64,000 nucleotides of DNA from Litoditis marina (GCA_964036275.1 OZ038437.1:7941804-8005803); one strand, 5' to 3'; numbered from the stretch's first letter, positions 11,481-24,460 are shown. Numbers and translations: made by a program. The notes: generated by a model not told the origin, from the letters alone.

Positions 11481-11886
11481 AGGGCATCTGGCGACCTCTT
11501 CACCGATGTCCTCTGTGAGACATATCTAGAACATGGAACACTATAGGGATAGAGGACCTTATGTTATCTCCATCACATTTTGTATCCTGTTGAGTTTTGC
11601 TAGCGTTTTTCGACAAAATCTTTCACTTCGAATGAAGCTGTGAGCATGTTTATAATTTCAACTGAAAGTTGTTTCCATAACTCGTTCAAACAGCGTGCGC
11701 CACTCCTAAGACATGTTGTGGGTCTACTGGCGTCCGTCTCCCGATAAATCAACAAATAACTGATTCATAACTATTTTCAGGCGGAAATTTTGATAGACGA
11801 GCTCAGGCTTCGAGAAACAGATGACTAGAAATGTTGACCTTCAAGTATTTTAGAAAAAAATCGTTGAAGTCTTTTTTTATTCTCCC

Positions 11887-12007
11887 CATACACCAGCAAG
11901 GTGGTCCGAATAGTCAGAAAAGTACGAAAAAACAGACTTTTTAGCCGAAAAAGGTGAAAATCGGTCTACTTTTTGTCGCCTAGTCATACTTTCTTTACTG
12001 GTGTATG
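11887..12007. mobile_element. Small inverted-repeat element (CATACACCAG ends)
   Basis: Ends are CATACACCAG and CTGGTGTATG. The interior has two opposed GTCGCC/CTAGTC and GTCCGAATAGTC pieces. The same family is at 21426-21546 (unit 2) and, longer, at 62038-62200 in an ash-2 intron. Confidence 0.75.
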
Positions 12008-12400
12008 ATTCTACTTTGAGATGTATGATTTCATTGTGTTAAAAATGTGTGAGCAAACGATGACCAAAAATGTAGAACAGAAACTAACCGGGCAGCGAGT
12101 CTTCGCATCCTCCTTGAATCCTTCCTTCAGATGTCCGTGCAGGTTCCACGGTTTTTGAATAACCGGGGCCCATGGGAGGTTGGGGGAATGTACGCGTCGT
12201 ACTTCTCTCAGGGGTTGAGAGGTCATCGCCTCATTTGGGTTGAATCTTCTGAAAATTCGAAAAGATATACTCGGAACGCGTTCTGTTAATTACGAATTGG
12301 CGTTTGGTCAAGACTGTATTGCAATAAATCTAGAGACACAGTGTGCCCTGAAGAGACGCCAGACGGTGTATGTAGTAAAGTTACTCGGTTAACACATTTA

Positions 12401-12434
12401 GTCAACATTGTACAATGAATTGTACAATGTTGAC
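12401..12434. repeat. Perfect 34-bp palindrome at unit junction
   Basis: Arms GTCAACATTGTACAAT and its complement, with GA between. It sits where unit 1 meets unit 2 and recurs at 21948-21981 where unit 2 meets the truncated third start. The matching place at the left edge of unit 1 (2846-2876) keeps only the outer bases. Confidence 0.85.
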
Positions 12435-13467
12435 CAAACTGTGAATTTCGGAATGATCGAGAAACGATTCTTAGAAGTTAGAGCAACGTACCTCTCGACA
12501 GGATAAATTTCTTAATCCAGTGAAAGTCGGAATAGTCTCGTGATTTATGCACGAACCAAAGCTCGAAGAGGTGAGCCCCGAGAATAATTTTCATCGGCTC
12601 ACCTTCGCTATATGCATGGATGTCCCGCCTCTCTTTCCCATCGGCACACCTAATCTAAATGTACCCAACATGATATGAAGAGTAGTTTACGGTGACCCCT
12701 TTTTGTTGATAGCCTTTTACATCCTTATCGAGAGGTTTTGATGGTTCGATGTGTGTTGATATAACTGTGACGTCGACCTTTTTGTAAATTAGAGAAAAGA
12801 AATAATAATATGAAGTTTATAATAACTATGACGAATACAAATATTTAGGAGTTGAAGGCGACCGGAACACAACTTGAGCAAAGGTTTTGTTTCGAGCTGC
12901 TTTCAACTGTATTCAGATCAGAGAGCACAAATAACTTGTAGGGTTTGATCAGTCCACGTGACATTCACATACACGCAACGCGTCCAATCACCAATAGGAT
13001 ACAGCAGCTTTACGAGAAACCATTTTGCTTTCCGGTCTCCTTTAAAGGATGCAATCAATTTGAGAGAAAGTGAAGAGGAAATGAATGAAAACGAGTAACA
13101 CTAGTAGTAGACCCGTCCGTGAATGAACATATTGGAGGCGGAGCCTAGGGCGCGGCTGCACCCAGCACGCAGCCAGCCGGCAACATACAGTAACATAGGT
13201 ACAGTAACCTAGGTACAGTAACCTAGATACAGTAATACGGTAATTCTTAGGGAAAAAGTTTTTCTCAAGTTTTTCTCACACGTTTCTACACGTGTCCACA
13301 CGCTCTCTCACGTTTCTTTCTTGGCTCTTTTCCAAGGACTTTTCCTAAAACTTCCAACCGGCAATGAATTCATTCATCTGTCACTGGAAAATCGATAATT
13401 GGCTATCCCTCCTGCCCCCGGACATAGTTTATATAACCCTCATTCGCCCGCGGACCCTCTACTCAGG

Positions 13468-16400
13468 ATGGTCCACGTTCCGCCTAACAAACGGAAAAGG
13501 TACGTTGCTTGAAACCTTGTTTTCCCAGTTGTTTCACAAATCTATTTTTTCAGAACTACTAAACCTACTACAAGTATTATTACTACATCTACACCTACCG
13601 TTTCCCGGTCTCCTTCTCCTACCCCCATTCCCGCCCCGTGTTCAAACCGGTAATTTTTTTTATTTCTCCTCTCTCTCTCTCTCTCTCTTTCTCTCTTTCT
13701 TCCGGTTCTCATTGTTCATTTCCCTAACTTCTTTCCTTCTTGTAGGTCTGCCACCCCTTTTGATTTGGACCAAGAATGGACAAAACATTGCAAATTGAAT
13801 GTTCGAAACCGTACTTCGCGAAGATCTGGTCATGTTATCAAAATCAAAGCGCAACGTCTCAATTTCTCTGGCTTGGATCAAGTTAAAGTACCGTTTGATG
13901 TTGCAATTCCTGCACTTTTGGACAAGTTTATTCTGGAATCTTTAAATGCGGAGGGGATGGACCCCGATTCTACCAAGTTCTGTATTGCCATGCATCATAT
14001 TGATTTCAAAAACTCCAAGCCGCTTTTTCTTCAATTTCGAACTTGTGCCTTGCTTGATGGTGTGGCCCTATTCAATCTCATTGGAAAGTTTCAACAATCT
14101 AACGCGGCTCTTTCGATCGATGATGGTCTTTCGTTGGAGTTACATGTGTACAATAAGGATAATTCCGCGTACGCGGATGAAATGGCCGGAAGCCGGAATA
14201 GTTCCTTTTATTTGGATGATCAGCTCGGTATTCCTGGATATGTTCGAAACACGGACAACTTGTGTTTGGCGCGAGCCGTTGTTTTGACATTGGTTATGAC
14301 CGATTTACAACATGCACCACATGATAAAACCAAAAAGGAGATTCTGAAGTATGCAAAAAAGCTGAAGCGGTCCAACAACACCCTTTTCAGGAGAAATGAG
14401 GCAATCTCGTTATTGGAAGATTGTGGGTTGCCTACTGACAAGGATACCTATAATGAGAAGGATTTGGAGAAGATAGCCGAATACTATGACGACTACAAGT
14501 TTACGGTTCACGTGAGGCCGGGACCGCAGCGTTTGTACTCGGTAGCTCGCGAGATCAATCCCGAGGCGGTATTGCAGTTGAATCTGGCCTTCTTCAATAA
14601 CCATTATGATTACTTCAAACCTACGAAGGTCTCAATCGGTCGTACCATCTGTCCGCATTGTTTCGAGCCTTACGTACGTGTGGAGGATCACCGCTGTATG
14701 TACAAATGTTCTACATGCAAATCGATCGGCTGCGTTGGAGAATCAGAAGCAACGTTCTGCGAAGACTGCAATATGAACTTCAAAAGCGTGGAATGTTATG
14801 AGAACCACAAGAAGATCAACCCGAGAGCTGTCATGTCGGTGTGCGATCAGTTTAAGGTACATTTTATTTTTCAAATGTTCGATTTTTTCTTCTGTGTACT
14901 TTTTCTAATTTAACATGTTTCCAGGTGTGTAAAACCTGCGGTTCGTATTATCGGGTTCACAATGTCGGAGAGCAAGGTCATATCTGTTTCTCTAACAGCT
15001 GGTGTGGAAACTGTAAGAAGCACGTGGATCGTGAAAACCACAATTGCTGTTGGACTCCACCCTCGGAACGGGAGAAAAAGAAGCAGCAGGAAAAACAGGA
15101 GAATTTCAAGTGCATTCTCTACGATTTCGAGACGGTGGTTGTTGAGAATCCGGACGATGTGTACGACTACGCCGACGAACAATGGCCCAACATGGTTGTA
15201 TTTGAGAGAATATGCTCAAAATGTTACCTGTTACCGACGGACCACCCGTGTGACACGTGTGGAATCAAGAAACAGTGTATCAAGTTCCAATCCAAAGAGG
15301 ACGATCGTTGGAGCGTAGTTGACCGGTTCCTGGACTATCTCCTTCGAGACCCAACGTGCAACAATGCAATTCTTCTGGCCCATAACGGTTCCCGTTTTGA
15401 CTCACACTTTTTTGTGAGACGTTTGCTCGTTCGAGGCATATATCCTTCGCTGCTTGCCAACGGATCGCAGTTGATGCAGATGACGGTGAATCCCCTGAGA
15501 AAGGAGAAGTTCAACAATCTCACGTTCAAGGACAGTTATCTTCTCATTCCCCTTCCACTCGCTACATTGCCTCAGGCATTTGGACTGCCGAGTTTGGCCA
15601 AGGGTGAATTCCCATATCTCTACAATATGCCGGCTCACTATGGAACAAAACTTCTTGGGTTGCCGGATCGGATGTACTACTGTTTGGAAGGGAAGTCTGC
15701 TGCAGCTCGCGAAAAGTTCATGACCTGGTACAGAACGGCGCAACACCAGCCGTTCGACTTTGACAAGGAAATTCTGCTGTATTGTGAAATGGACGTCTCC
15801 ATCTTACGCAACTCCATCACCAAGTACGTCAAAACGTGTGTGGACCTCACTGGTTGGAATCCCATCGTGCACTGTTGTACATACGCCGGATTCTCTATGC
15901 ATCAGGAAATTTTATTCTTCTTTTCACGTGAAAAGTACACCGGTTTTTGAATTCTTTATTTTCCCCATTTACTGGTTTATTTTCAGCTGAAAATGGATCA
16001 CATGAAGCCCGGTCAAGTTGGGATTATTCCGGAGAATGGTGTTTTCAACATTGAGCACCAATCGGACTTGGCTCTCAAATATATTCAATGGTTGGAGAAG
16101 GAAAACGGTGTGGAGCTACAGTACAAACTCAGAGGTGGCGAGTTCAAAATTGCACACCAAGGACACAATTTCCGTGTCGATGCGATCGATCACTCGTCAA
16201 ATACTGTATATGAAGTTCTCGGCTGTTTTTATCATGGATGTGAGCAACACGCAGGCCGCGATAAAGTGCACCCCTACAACGGAAAAACCATGGCGCAGGT
16301 GAGTTTTGCAAAACTTGAAGGTAGTAAAAACACAGCAAAACTTTTGTACAATTCTTAAAATGTAAAAATTTCCAGATCCTGGCAGAAACGGAGGCTCGTA

Positions 16401-18698
16401 TAAAAATTATCGAGTTGCATGGTTATACGGTGATGAAAATCTGGGAGTGCGAGATCAAACTACAACTCAAACGTGATCGGGAAATGGCAAACTTCTTCAA
16501 AAGTTGCGTGCACAAGAGCCGCCTGAGGCCAAGAGAGGCGTTCATGGGTGGTCGTACTCAAACTTATCGTCTGCTTGCGGAGGCTGATTCACACAAGTCT
16601 ATCCAATATCTGGACTTTTGTAGTTTGTACCCGTACACCACCGCGTACTTGGCCGAATACCCAATCGGATACCCCGAGGTCATCACTTCTGACTTCAAAC
16701 CGTTTGTCACCGGTCAAGATTCCCCATACAAGGGTCTTGTGATGTGCGACATATTGGCTCCACCTGACATTCAATTCCCCATTATTGGTGTACGGCTCAA
16801 CAACAAGTTGGTATATTGCACGTGTCGCACGTGTGCCGAAAACGCGGACAACACCGTGTACACACTATTCGGAGAAGGAGCGATTTCTTCACGTTTCCGT
16901 GTGTCACGTGGAACTGTCCCACGCTCTGCGAAACGGTTACAAGGTACTACGATGCTACGAAGTATGGAGTTGGAACACTTGGGAGATGGGCGAGCTCTTC
17001 AAAGAGTTCACCAAGAAGTTCATCAAGCTCAAGCAGGAAGCCAGTGGTTGGCCCTCGTCGGATATGACTGAAGAGCAAAAGGTTGGGAACATTCTGTAAT
17101 CTACCTCAAACTTGGGTAATTAAACCGGCGGAATTATACTGAGTGCCAAATTTATAAATTTCTGTCTCTCGCCGGAATCGAACCTGCGAGCAAAAGTTTG
17201 GTGCAGGGCGCCAACCACTGCGCTATTAGAGCACACAACGGACAAGCTTTGGAATCGGAGACATGTGTGCGTACACCGCGGAAAGTGAGATATACAGTAC
17301 CCTCCCGCCTATCCGTTGGCGACGACTATACCAGATATATCTTTCAGGTGCGGTTTTTGGAAGACCACAAAGAGAACGTCGGCGTGGAATTGGACCGTGG
17401 AAACATTGCTAGAACGGACCATTGCGGACAGTCGCCAAACTCCTTCTCAACAGGTAAAAGCAATTCCAAACGTAATTTCACTCACATGATCAAACTACAA
17501 ACTATAAAACTGAACTTTTCAGTGTCTGGGGCAAAACCGGCCAGAATCCGGACAAAACCGTGACGGAGTTCATGCCTTCGAACAGTGAGAAACTATGCAA
17601 GCTGATAAACGACACGAAGATTGAGATTACCGGCTTCTCGCTCCTGGATGATTCTGTAGTTTGCTCGTACAAACCACGTGTGGAGTACAGAAAGCCCGTG
17701 GAATACACAAATGTTGCGATTGCGGCCTACACTACTGCGTACGCTCCACTTCGTTTACTGGAGGCTATGAGTCGTGTTGGAGCCGATTTATGTTGGTGAG
17801 TTCAAAAGTTTGGAAAAACGGTTGGAATATAGATTGCTTCAAAAAATTACACAGCAGAAGTTTCCCCATTTTCAGATACCGATTCTCTCATATTCCTCAA
17901 CGACGACAGCAAACCGGATAGCTGACCTTCGTGCGGACCGGCTTGGGTTTTTGACCTCGGAAATACCGGAAGGCTACCGGATAACCAAGTTTGTGAGCAT
18001 GGCGCCCAAAGTCTACTCATATTTGCAAAGACTGTCTGCAAAGTCAAAGGAGTGGTTAGTTTTAATCCACCCCTATTCACATGTTTTCTCATAGTTTTCA
18101 CAGCGTTCAACAACCCGATTTCAGACGCTTGATTCCGAAGCGGCCAAGAAGATCAACTTCCAAGTCATGGAAGACATGGTTCGCGACCTGGTTGCTGAGA
18201 AAAACCCCGGAGTTGTTGAGACTGAACGAGCCATGATTATGAAAAAGCTTGGTCAAATAACCACCAAAGTTCTCAAGAAAAGACTACAACCAGTGATGAC
18301 CAAACTACGATATCTGCCCGATTTCACAACTGTGCCCTATGGCTACTTGGACCAGAAAGCAATCGATAAAAGGTTAGCGTCATCATGTAAACTATCATTG
18401 TTTATATTACCTGTCTGACGCACGCGTGTGCTAGCTATACGAAATGGGGGTCCCACTTGCCAAACTCAAAAAAGAACTTCCAATTAAAGCCATAATGCCC
18501 GGTACCTGGGCGTGGTACGCCTATTCCGAAACCACACCACCGGATTCTAGGCAAGTTATCTAAAATTGTCCATCTTTGGGATCAAACTACAAACACACTT
18601 GGCTTTCAATAGTAACTTTACAACATTTCAGTCCTCCAACTACTACTACAACCCCTGTGAGGAGCGAGGCAAGTACCCCTACACCTGATAACCGCTAA
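13468..18698 (+). pseudogene. Protein-primed family-B DNA polymerase, broken, copy 2
   Basis: Same gene in the second tandem unit, offset 9558 bp for the first two exons and 9554 bp afterwards (shorter CT run in the intron at 13650-13745). Exons and frame breaks are the same as in copy 1 (near 16854, 17414, 17782, 17914 and 18039, and the exon junction 15927/15987), so the breaks predate the duplication or are shared sequence errors. One missense change is visible near 17365 (Asn to Asp in the exon after the tRNA-like element) and one near 18528 (Lys to Glu in the C-terminal tail). Nothing suggests that this copy is more intact. Confidence 0.85.
17135..17330 (-). mobile_element. tRNA-like TA-flanked element, copy 2
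   Basis: The duplicate of the 7581-7776 element inside unit 2, with the same A-box and B-box and in the same intron of the polymerase pseudogene. Confidence 0.8.
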
Positions 18699-18743
18699 TT
18701 GTAAAATGTTGTACATAAATGTATATTATACGCTTGTTGAAAG

Positions 18744-19103
18744 TGGTTGTACTGTCTATAACTCCGAAAGAATGTATGTTAGAGCGATTGAATCGGTGCA
18801 GAATGACTTTAGTTGTTCATGCGCCAAGGAGGTTATAGCTACTGCAAAATACCGTCCGCTGAGTTTAGAAACCGAAAACTAGGTCTTGATTAACTTGAAA
18901 AACGACGCAAAGTGTTCGACATGATTATGGTACACAAAATTGTTAATGAACAATCAGGCCTCACAGCATCGAACTTTTATAAGTTCGATAATTCGCGCAT
19001 AAGGGGTGCGAGTTTGAAACTACGTTTCAGTGCGCCAAAGTTCAAAACTAGAGCGCAGTTTTTCACTATAAGAGCTGGCTCAAAATACCTGAAGATAACC
19101 TAA
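18744..19103 (+). pseudogene. Non-LTR retrotransposon 3' remnant (copy 2)
   Basis: Duplicate of the 9190-9549 LINE tail, offset 9554 bp, with the same C-terminal motifs and no visible change. Confidence 0.6.
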
Positions 19104-19679
19104 TAAAGCATCATCATACCTGTAGCCGTGGTTTGGTAACATGACAATGAAAATTGCACTCCAAAATTTCATTTAAACAGCCACTACAGGCGCTACAACC
19201 GAGATAAGATAAAAAATTAACAATATTAAAGCATGAACGATCTACAACAAAACACTTTAGTTCACAACTAAACATTTTAGTTCACTCCGAATGAACGATC
19301 TACAACAAAACACTTTAGTTCACAACTAAACATTTTAGTTCACTCCGAAACTGTTTAATCTCTTCAACAAAAATGGGGCACACGGTGGATAGAGAGAGAA
19401 GAGGAGAGGAGAGGCGGGGCGGCTGGTGGTCGACCGATCACGCTCTGGTTTCTATTATCACTTCGAGCAGTTCAAGCGGGACACTGCCGGCTCCGCCGGC
19501 CAAGCGGTAGACTGGCAGGTTGGGGTATCGAAGTACGATCCCGTGTCTGAAATGCATTGTATGACGTATTAAACAGGTTGCAAACTTCTGACGGATACTC
19601 GGAACGCGCTCTGTTAATTACAAATTCGCGTTTGGTCGAAACTGTATTGCAACCTACTCTTTTGGCAGTTCTTGGCTAA

Positions 19680-20667
19680 GGCTGTCTTCAGACTTTTTGT
19701 GCGATACAAGATACAGATACACGATTCATTTTCGAATTATTTGTATCGTCTCATTTTGTATCCGTATCTTGGCGCCAACGTATCAGAAAAGTATGAACGT
19801 TCCAGGATTCATTTTTTCGATTTTGTTAGTTTCAAATTCAAAAGTAACTTTTAACAATTTTAAATTCTTCATTCCATAGATATTTATGATATTTCTGCCT
19901 CGTCGCGTGCACGCGACGAGGCAGAAATATCAAAATGAGTCGATTCATATGAAATTGGGATGGGTGGGGTATTCGACCGAAACTTGTAATACCTTCTTAT
20001 CCGCGTGGCCAACCACTCCCAATCCCAAAAATTTATCTTCATGCACAAAAGTTGAAATTTTTTGTCGCGTCGCGTGCTGCGCGCGCGCTTGACCCCAAGT
20101 TCGTACCAAGCTTACATCTGACTTCAGAATGATCAATTTCCTCAGGTTCCCAAGTTTTATTGAATTCTACGGGTTTTTAAATTTTTGTCGCGGCGCGTGC
20201 ACGCGTCGCGTGCGTGATATAAAATTGATATCCACATTCGCAATCTCCATGATCGATAATCACAGTTCACAAATTTGACCCAAATCTGCATAATTTCTCA
20301 TTTTGACGCGTAGCGTGCGCGCGTCGCGCGCGAAAGTGAATTTTTTTGCGGATACCAATCTGTTTTGTGTGGGGGAACATTCTATCAATTGGAAAAATTT
20401 CACAAAAATCACTTTTATAATCAAAAAACCTAGATGTATCCACAATATGAGTGAAGTGTAGAATGCCGGCCGCAATCTTCAAAAAAAGTGTATCGTCGAT
20501 TCAAAATGATGTATCTGACGCCGAGATACTGTAGAAAAAGTATGAACACGATAGATACATCGCGTGACGCATGTATCTGTCGCCGCTACAAAAATGCAAT
20601 CGATACACATGATTAGAGCGCGCATGTATCGTGTATCTTGTATCGCACAAAAAGTCTGAAGACAGCC
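19680..20667. mobile_element. PIF/Harbinger-type non-autonomous element, copy 2
   Basis: Duplicate of 10126-11128, with TAA at 19677-19679 and 20668-20670. It is 15 bp shorter because the centre of the internal palindrome is missing (19887-19932). Confidence 0.85.
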
Positions 20668-20670
20668 TAA

Positions 20671-21019
20671 CAGTCATATGTACACAATTGTCAGTGTACG
20701 ATTCAAACGAATAGTCCTGATCAATGGAAAACTTTCCCAATTTACTCAAAAAGTCTGTGCCTAATATCATTACCGAATCTGGAGTATCATTCCCTGCTAC
20801 GAGAACAGTATGCCTTACAATAGTATCCCCTAACAATAATATAGATTGAGCTTCTCAACAGATCAATCTTCCCTCTGGAGTTCTACTCTACATATGGGAT
20901 ATGGGGCAACAGATATTCTTCTTTTTAGCGTCCGACTTCATTGCTTCTTCCTGCGCCTCGATAGAGGCCACCAGACACGCTCTACAGAAGCGGTGCTGAT
21001 GCCTGGTGACAAGGTCCCC
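20671..21019 (-). pseudogene. Retropepsin fragment, copy 2
   Basis: Unit-2 duplicate of 11132-11480 (offset 9539 bp), with the same aspartic-protease motif and the same stop. Confidence 0.55.
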
Positions 21020-21425
21020 AGGGCATCTGGCGACCTCTTCACCGATGTCCTCTGTGAGACATATCTAGAACATGGAACACTATAGGGATAGAGGACCTTA
21101 TGTTATCTCCATCACATTTTGTATCCTGTTGAGTTTTGCTAGCGTTTTTCGACAAAATCTTTCACTTCGAATGAAGCTGTGAGCATGTTTATAATTTCAA
21201 CTGAAAGTTGTTTCCATAACTCGTTCAAACAGCGTGCGCCACTCCTAAGACATGTTGTGGGTCTACTGGCGTCCGTCTCCCGATAAATCAACAAATAACT
21301 GATTCATAACTATTTTCAGGCGGAAATTTTGATAGACGAGCTCAGGCTTCGAGAAACAGATGACTAGAAATGTTGACCTTCAAGTATTTTAGAAAAAAAT
21401 CGTTGAAGTCTTTTTTTATTCTCCC

Positions 21426-21546
21426 CATACACCAGCAAGGTGGTCCGAATAGTCAGAAAAGTACGAAAAAACAGACTTTTTAGCCGAAAAAGGTGAAAAT
21501 CGGTCTACTTTTTGTCGCCTAGTCATACTTTCTTTACTGGTGTATG
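21426..21546. mobile_element. Small inverted-repeat element (CATACACCAG ends), unit 2
   Basis: Unit-2 duplicate of the element at 11887-12007. Confidence 0.75.
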
Positions 21547-21947
21547 ATTCTACTTTGAGATGTATGATTTCATTGTGTTAAAAATGTGTGAGCAAACGAT
21601 GACCAAAAATGTAGAACAGAAACTAACCGGGCAGCGAGTCTTCGCATCCTCCTTGAATCCTTCCTTCAGATGTCCGTGCAGGTTCCACGGTTTTTGAATA
21701 ACCGGGGCCCATGGGAGGTTGGGGGAATGTACGCCAGCGGTTGTCGTACTTCTCTCAGGGGTTGAGAGGTCATCGCCTCATTTGGGTTGAATCTTCTGAA
21801 AATTCGAAAAGATATACTCGGAACGCGTTCTGTTAATTACGAATTGGCGTTTGGTCAAGACTGTATTGCAATAAATCTAGAGACACAGTGTGCCCTGAAG
21901 AGACGCCAGACGGTGTATGTAGTAAAGTTACTCGGTTAACACATTTA

Positions 21948-21981
21948 GTCAACATTGTACAATGAATTGTACAATGTTGAC
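21948..21981. repeat. Perfect 34-bp palindrome at second unit junction
   Basis: Identical to 12401-12434, at the unit 2 / third start boundary. Confidence 0.85.
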
Positions 21982-22420
21982 CAAACTGTGAATTTCGGAA
22001 TGATCGAGAAACGATTCTTAGAAGTTAGAGCAACGTACCTCTCGACAGGATAAATTTCTTAATCCAGTGAAAGTCGGAATAGTCTCGTGATTTATGCACG
22101 AACCAAAGCTCGAAGAGGTGAGCCCCGAGAATAATTTTCATCGGCTCACCTTCGCTATATGCATGGATGTCCCGCCTCTCTTTCCCATCGGCACACCTAA
22201 TCTAAATGTACCCAACATGATATGAAGAGTACTTTACGGTGACCCCTTTTTGTTGATAGCCTTTTACATCCTTATCGAGAGGTTTTGATGGTCCGATGTG
22301 TGTTGATATAACTGTGTCGTGGACATTCAGTAAATCAGAGAAAAGAAATAGTATAATAAAGTTTATAACACCTATGACGAAAACACATATTTAGGAGTTG
22401 AAGGTTAAAGATGCGATCAA

Positions 22421-22897
22421 TTTAAAGGGACCGTTCCTCTTTAATGTGCAATGTAGGTAATTTTTGAAAAATGAAAAAAGTCATTTGTTCTGTTTCGAAA
22501 TGAAAGTTCATACTCTACGTACAGAGAGTGGAAAGAATCCCATTATTACGGAGCAAAATGGAAGCGAATAGGATTTGGGTTACTGTAATGCAGCAATCCT
22601 CATTCTATCACTGCTTTGTAGTTTTCATGATATTTACAAATCTTTCTTCTCAGATTTCATATTGGTAAATTTTGACATGTTTTGAGTATGGTTTTGTAAT
22701 TTTATGGACATTTTGAAAATTTTGTACGTAGGTGAACTCGGCGGTGTAGGTACGTGCGCGTGGTCGCGCCGCATTTTTGAGAACACGGAGCAACACAGGA
22801 AGTTGACACCTATACGACTGATTTGGGTTTTTTTAATGTGAACAGTATCGACTAATCAGCTCAAACCTCCAAATTAAAGAGGAACGGTCCCTTTAAA
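22421..22897. mobile_element. 477-bp element with perfect 25-bp inverted ends
   Basis: The ends begin TTTAAAGGGACCGTTCCTCT and match perfectly over 25 bp. There is no coding frame. It fills a gap in the third, truncated copy of the duplicated unit, so it inserted there after or during its decay. Confidence 0.8.
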
Positions 22898-23016
22898 AGG
22901 GAGCGTTTGAAGAGAAAATGGATGAAAACGAATAAGCCTCTGATCACAAATGATCAGAATATATTTTTTATCACGCAATATGTATCAAACATCTCATGAA
23001 TGCACTACTAAACTGC

Positions 23017-23150
23017 TATAGTGAGTGCCAAATTTATAAATTTCTGTCTCACGCCGGAATCGAACCTGCCAGCAAAAGTTTCGTAGCAAGCTTTGAAATC
23101 GAAGACATGTGTGCGTACACAGCGGAAAGCGAGATATACAAAAAAATATA
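23017..23150 (-). mobile_element. tRNA-like element, truncated copy
   Basis: Keeps the 3' end and B-box (complement of GGTTCGATTCC) but has lost the A-box part between the B-box and the GCTTTGAAATCGAAGAC segment, then ends in an A-rich run. Confidence 0.7.
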
Positions 23151-23194
23151 ACCGCTTGATCTCACAAATGTAAGCAAGGGAAGTCGTAAGCAAT

Positions 23195-23759
23195 TCCTGG
23201 ATTCCCTTACGGATCAGCGAATCACGGTAACTCAGTAATTTAGATTAGGTGAAACTCTAGTTACAGTTTCCTATAGTTCGTTTCAACCATCGATAGCAGC
23301 CAGTTACAGTATATTTTAGTGGGCGGAGTCAATTGTATTGGAAAGTTTCCAACAGCGATCAGCCTAATCAAAATTGTGCACCAGCTGGGTATTGAACTCA
23401 GCTGTGATGGTTGGTGCGGCGCCCACAAGCAGACGGTCATAGGAACATGTTGGCCCAAACTAAAAACAGTGATATCAAACCATCTTTTCTGGCCGTTGTT
23501 CAATGCTTATTTTATCACACAAAACGTGGTTTAAATTACTCCCCGATCATGTGGGAATCTTTTGAAAACAAAAAAGTTGCTAAAATCCTAAAATAACCAG
23601 TTTTCGAATTTTTATTTGCAATGAAAACACTGGCAAGCTGCCAGATCAGTCGCCTGCAATGTAGGGCGCGCTCGGCCAGCATGGCTGACTGCTATCGATG
23701 GGTGAAACGAACTATAAACTTTTACCGTATTTCGCTGATCCGTAAGGGAAATCCAGGAT
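23195..23759. mobile_element. Inverted-repeat element with two nested arm pairs
   Basis: The outer arms share CCCTTACGGATCAGCGAA. The inner arms share TATAGTTCGTTTCA and CCATCGATAGCAG (23276-23310 and 23688-23716). The inner part resembles the ends of the TA-flanked family found at 41292. Probably one element inserted in another, or a composite; no transposase frame. Confidence 0.65.
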
Positions 23760-24425
23760 TACCTTACGAAATGAACTCTTGAAACCTTTGGTAAATTTGA
23801 ATTTTGGGTTTTCAAAATGGAATTTAAAGACGTGTTGTTGTGTGGGCGGTGAACATCGCAATGCACGTGACGGAATGAAATTAGGTTTCACGTTGAAATC
23901 GCGAATTTTCACAGGTGTGAGATACTCTGATGATGCATGACTCGCTTGAAATCAGACAAGGAATGGTTAAGAAGAAATGTTTTCGTGAACCAGATCTGAT
24001 AGCTTCTACGACTTGACGTCTTCAACTCAACGTAGAGGCCCATTTTCTGACTGCTTCACAAGCAGTCAAAATGAATGTTATACTGTTCGTCAATTCTGTA
24101 CAGTCACGCAAAACATATTAAGCATAGCAGATTTCAGCAACGTGCAATGAAAAAGTGCACGATTTCTCATTAAAATGCTGACATTAGGTGACTATTCAAA
24201 TTACTTCTAGTCTACCTAAAAAAGTATCACCTAAAACCAGGATCAAGGTGTTTCAGCTAACTTTTCCATGAGTCAGTTCTGAGAGCTCACTGAGATGTTC
24301 ACACTCAGCCAAAAATGACGCGACTTTTCAAATATGTTATCTTCCCTCAAGCCTGAAAAATATGTGATTCGTAAGTCATAAATGATTTAGTCTGTCTTGT
24401 GCTCATGTTTAAATTGACTCATTGT
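23760..24425. other. No gene; dispersed repeat at 24085-24215
   Basis: 24085-24215 is a diverged copy of a repeat also at 43590-43712 and 55180-55292 (shared words CACGTGAAACATGTTA, AGTGCACGA, CTCATTA(G/A)AATGC, GTGACTAT, CTTCTAGT). The rest holds no recognisable coding sequence. Confidence 0.5.
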
Positions 24426-24433
24426 GGAACGCG

Positions 24434-24460
24434 GTCTTGATTAGTTTCGCCGTTATATAA
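24434..24460 (+). promoter_or_regulatory. Putative core promoter of the exon-array gene
   Basis: GTCTTGATTAGTTTCGC followed by a TATATAA box, 45 bp before the start codon. The paralogue has the same string with few changes (38043-38069) ending 44 bp before its start codon. Conserved sequence and spacing in otherwise diverged DNA argue for a real promoter. Confidence 0.6.

Larger units (their letters stand above)
2830..12385. repeat. Large tandem duplication, unit 1 (~9.55 kb)
   Basis: From about 2873 to 12200 the sequence recurs at an offset of 9558 bp (9554 after a CT-repeat length change near 4120, 9539 after a 15-bp deletion near 10360). Other differences seen are few: an A/G change at 7811, one at 8986 and an 8-bp difference near 12197. 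The left ~40 bp are clearly diverged from the start of unit 2, which suggests that unequal exchange between two older copies of the edge sequence produced the duplication. Confidence 0.9.
12386..21932. repeat. Large tandem duplication, unit 2
   Basis: Second, nearly identical copy of 2830-12385 with all contents in the same order: polymerase pseudogene, LINE remnant, Harbinger-type element, retropepsin fragment, small inverted-repeat element. The near identity means either a very recent duplication or a false duplication in the assembly. Confidence 0.9.
21933..22945. repeat. Truncated third start of the duplicated unit
   Basis: 21933-22230 is almost identical to the start of unit 2 (12395-12690). 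From about 22230 identity falls. From 22392 to 22420 and again from about 22898 to 22945 it matches the region upstream of the polymerase with internal loss, the gap being filled by an inverted-repeat element. No polymerase follows. Confidence 0.75.

Noticed and set aside
2830..21932. A complete Polinton/Maverick element
   Set aside because: Only the polymerase is present. I saw no retroviral-type integrase, packaging ATPase, adenovirus-type protease, capsid gene or long TIRs.
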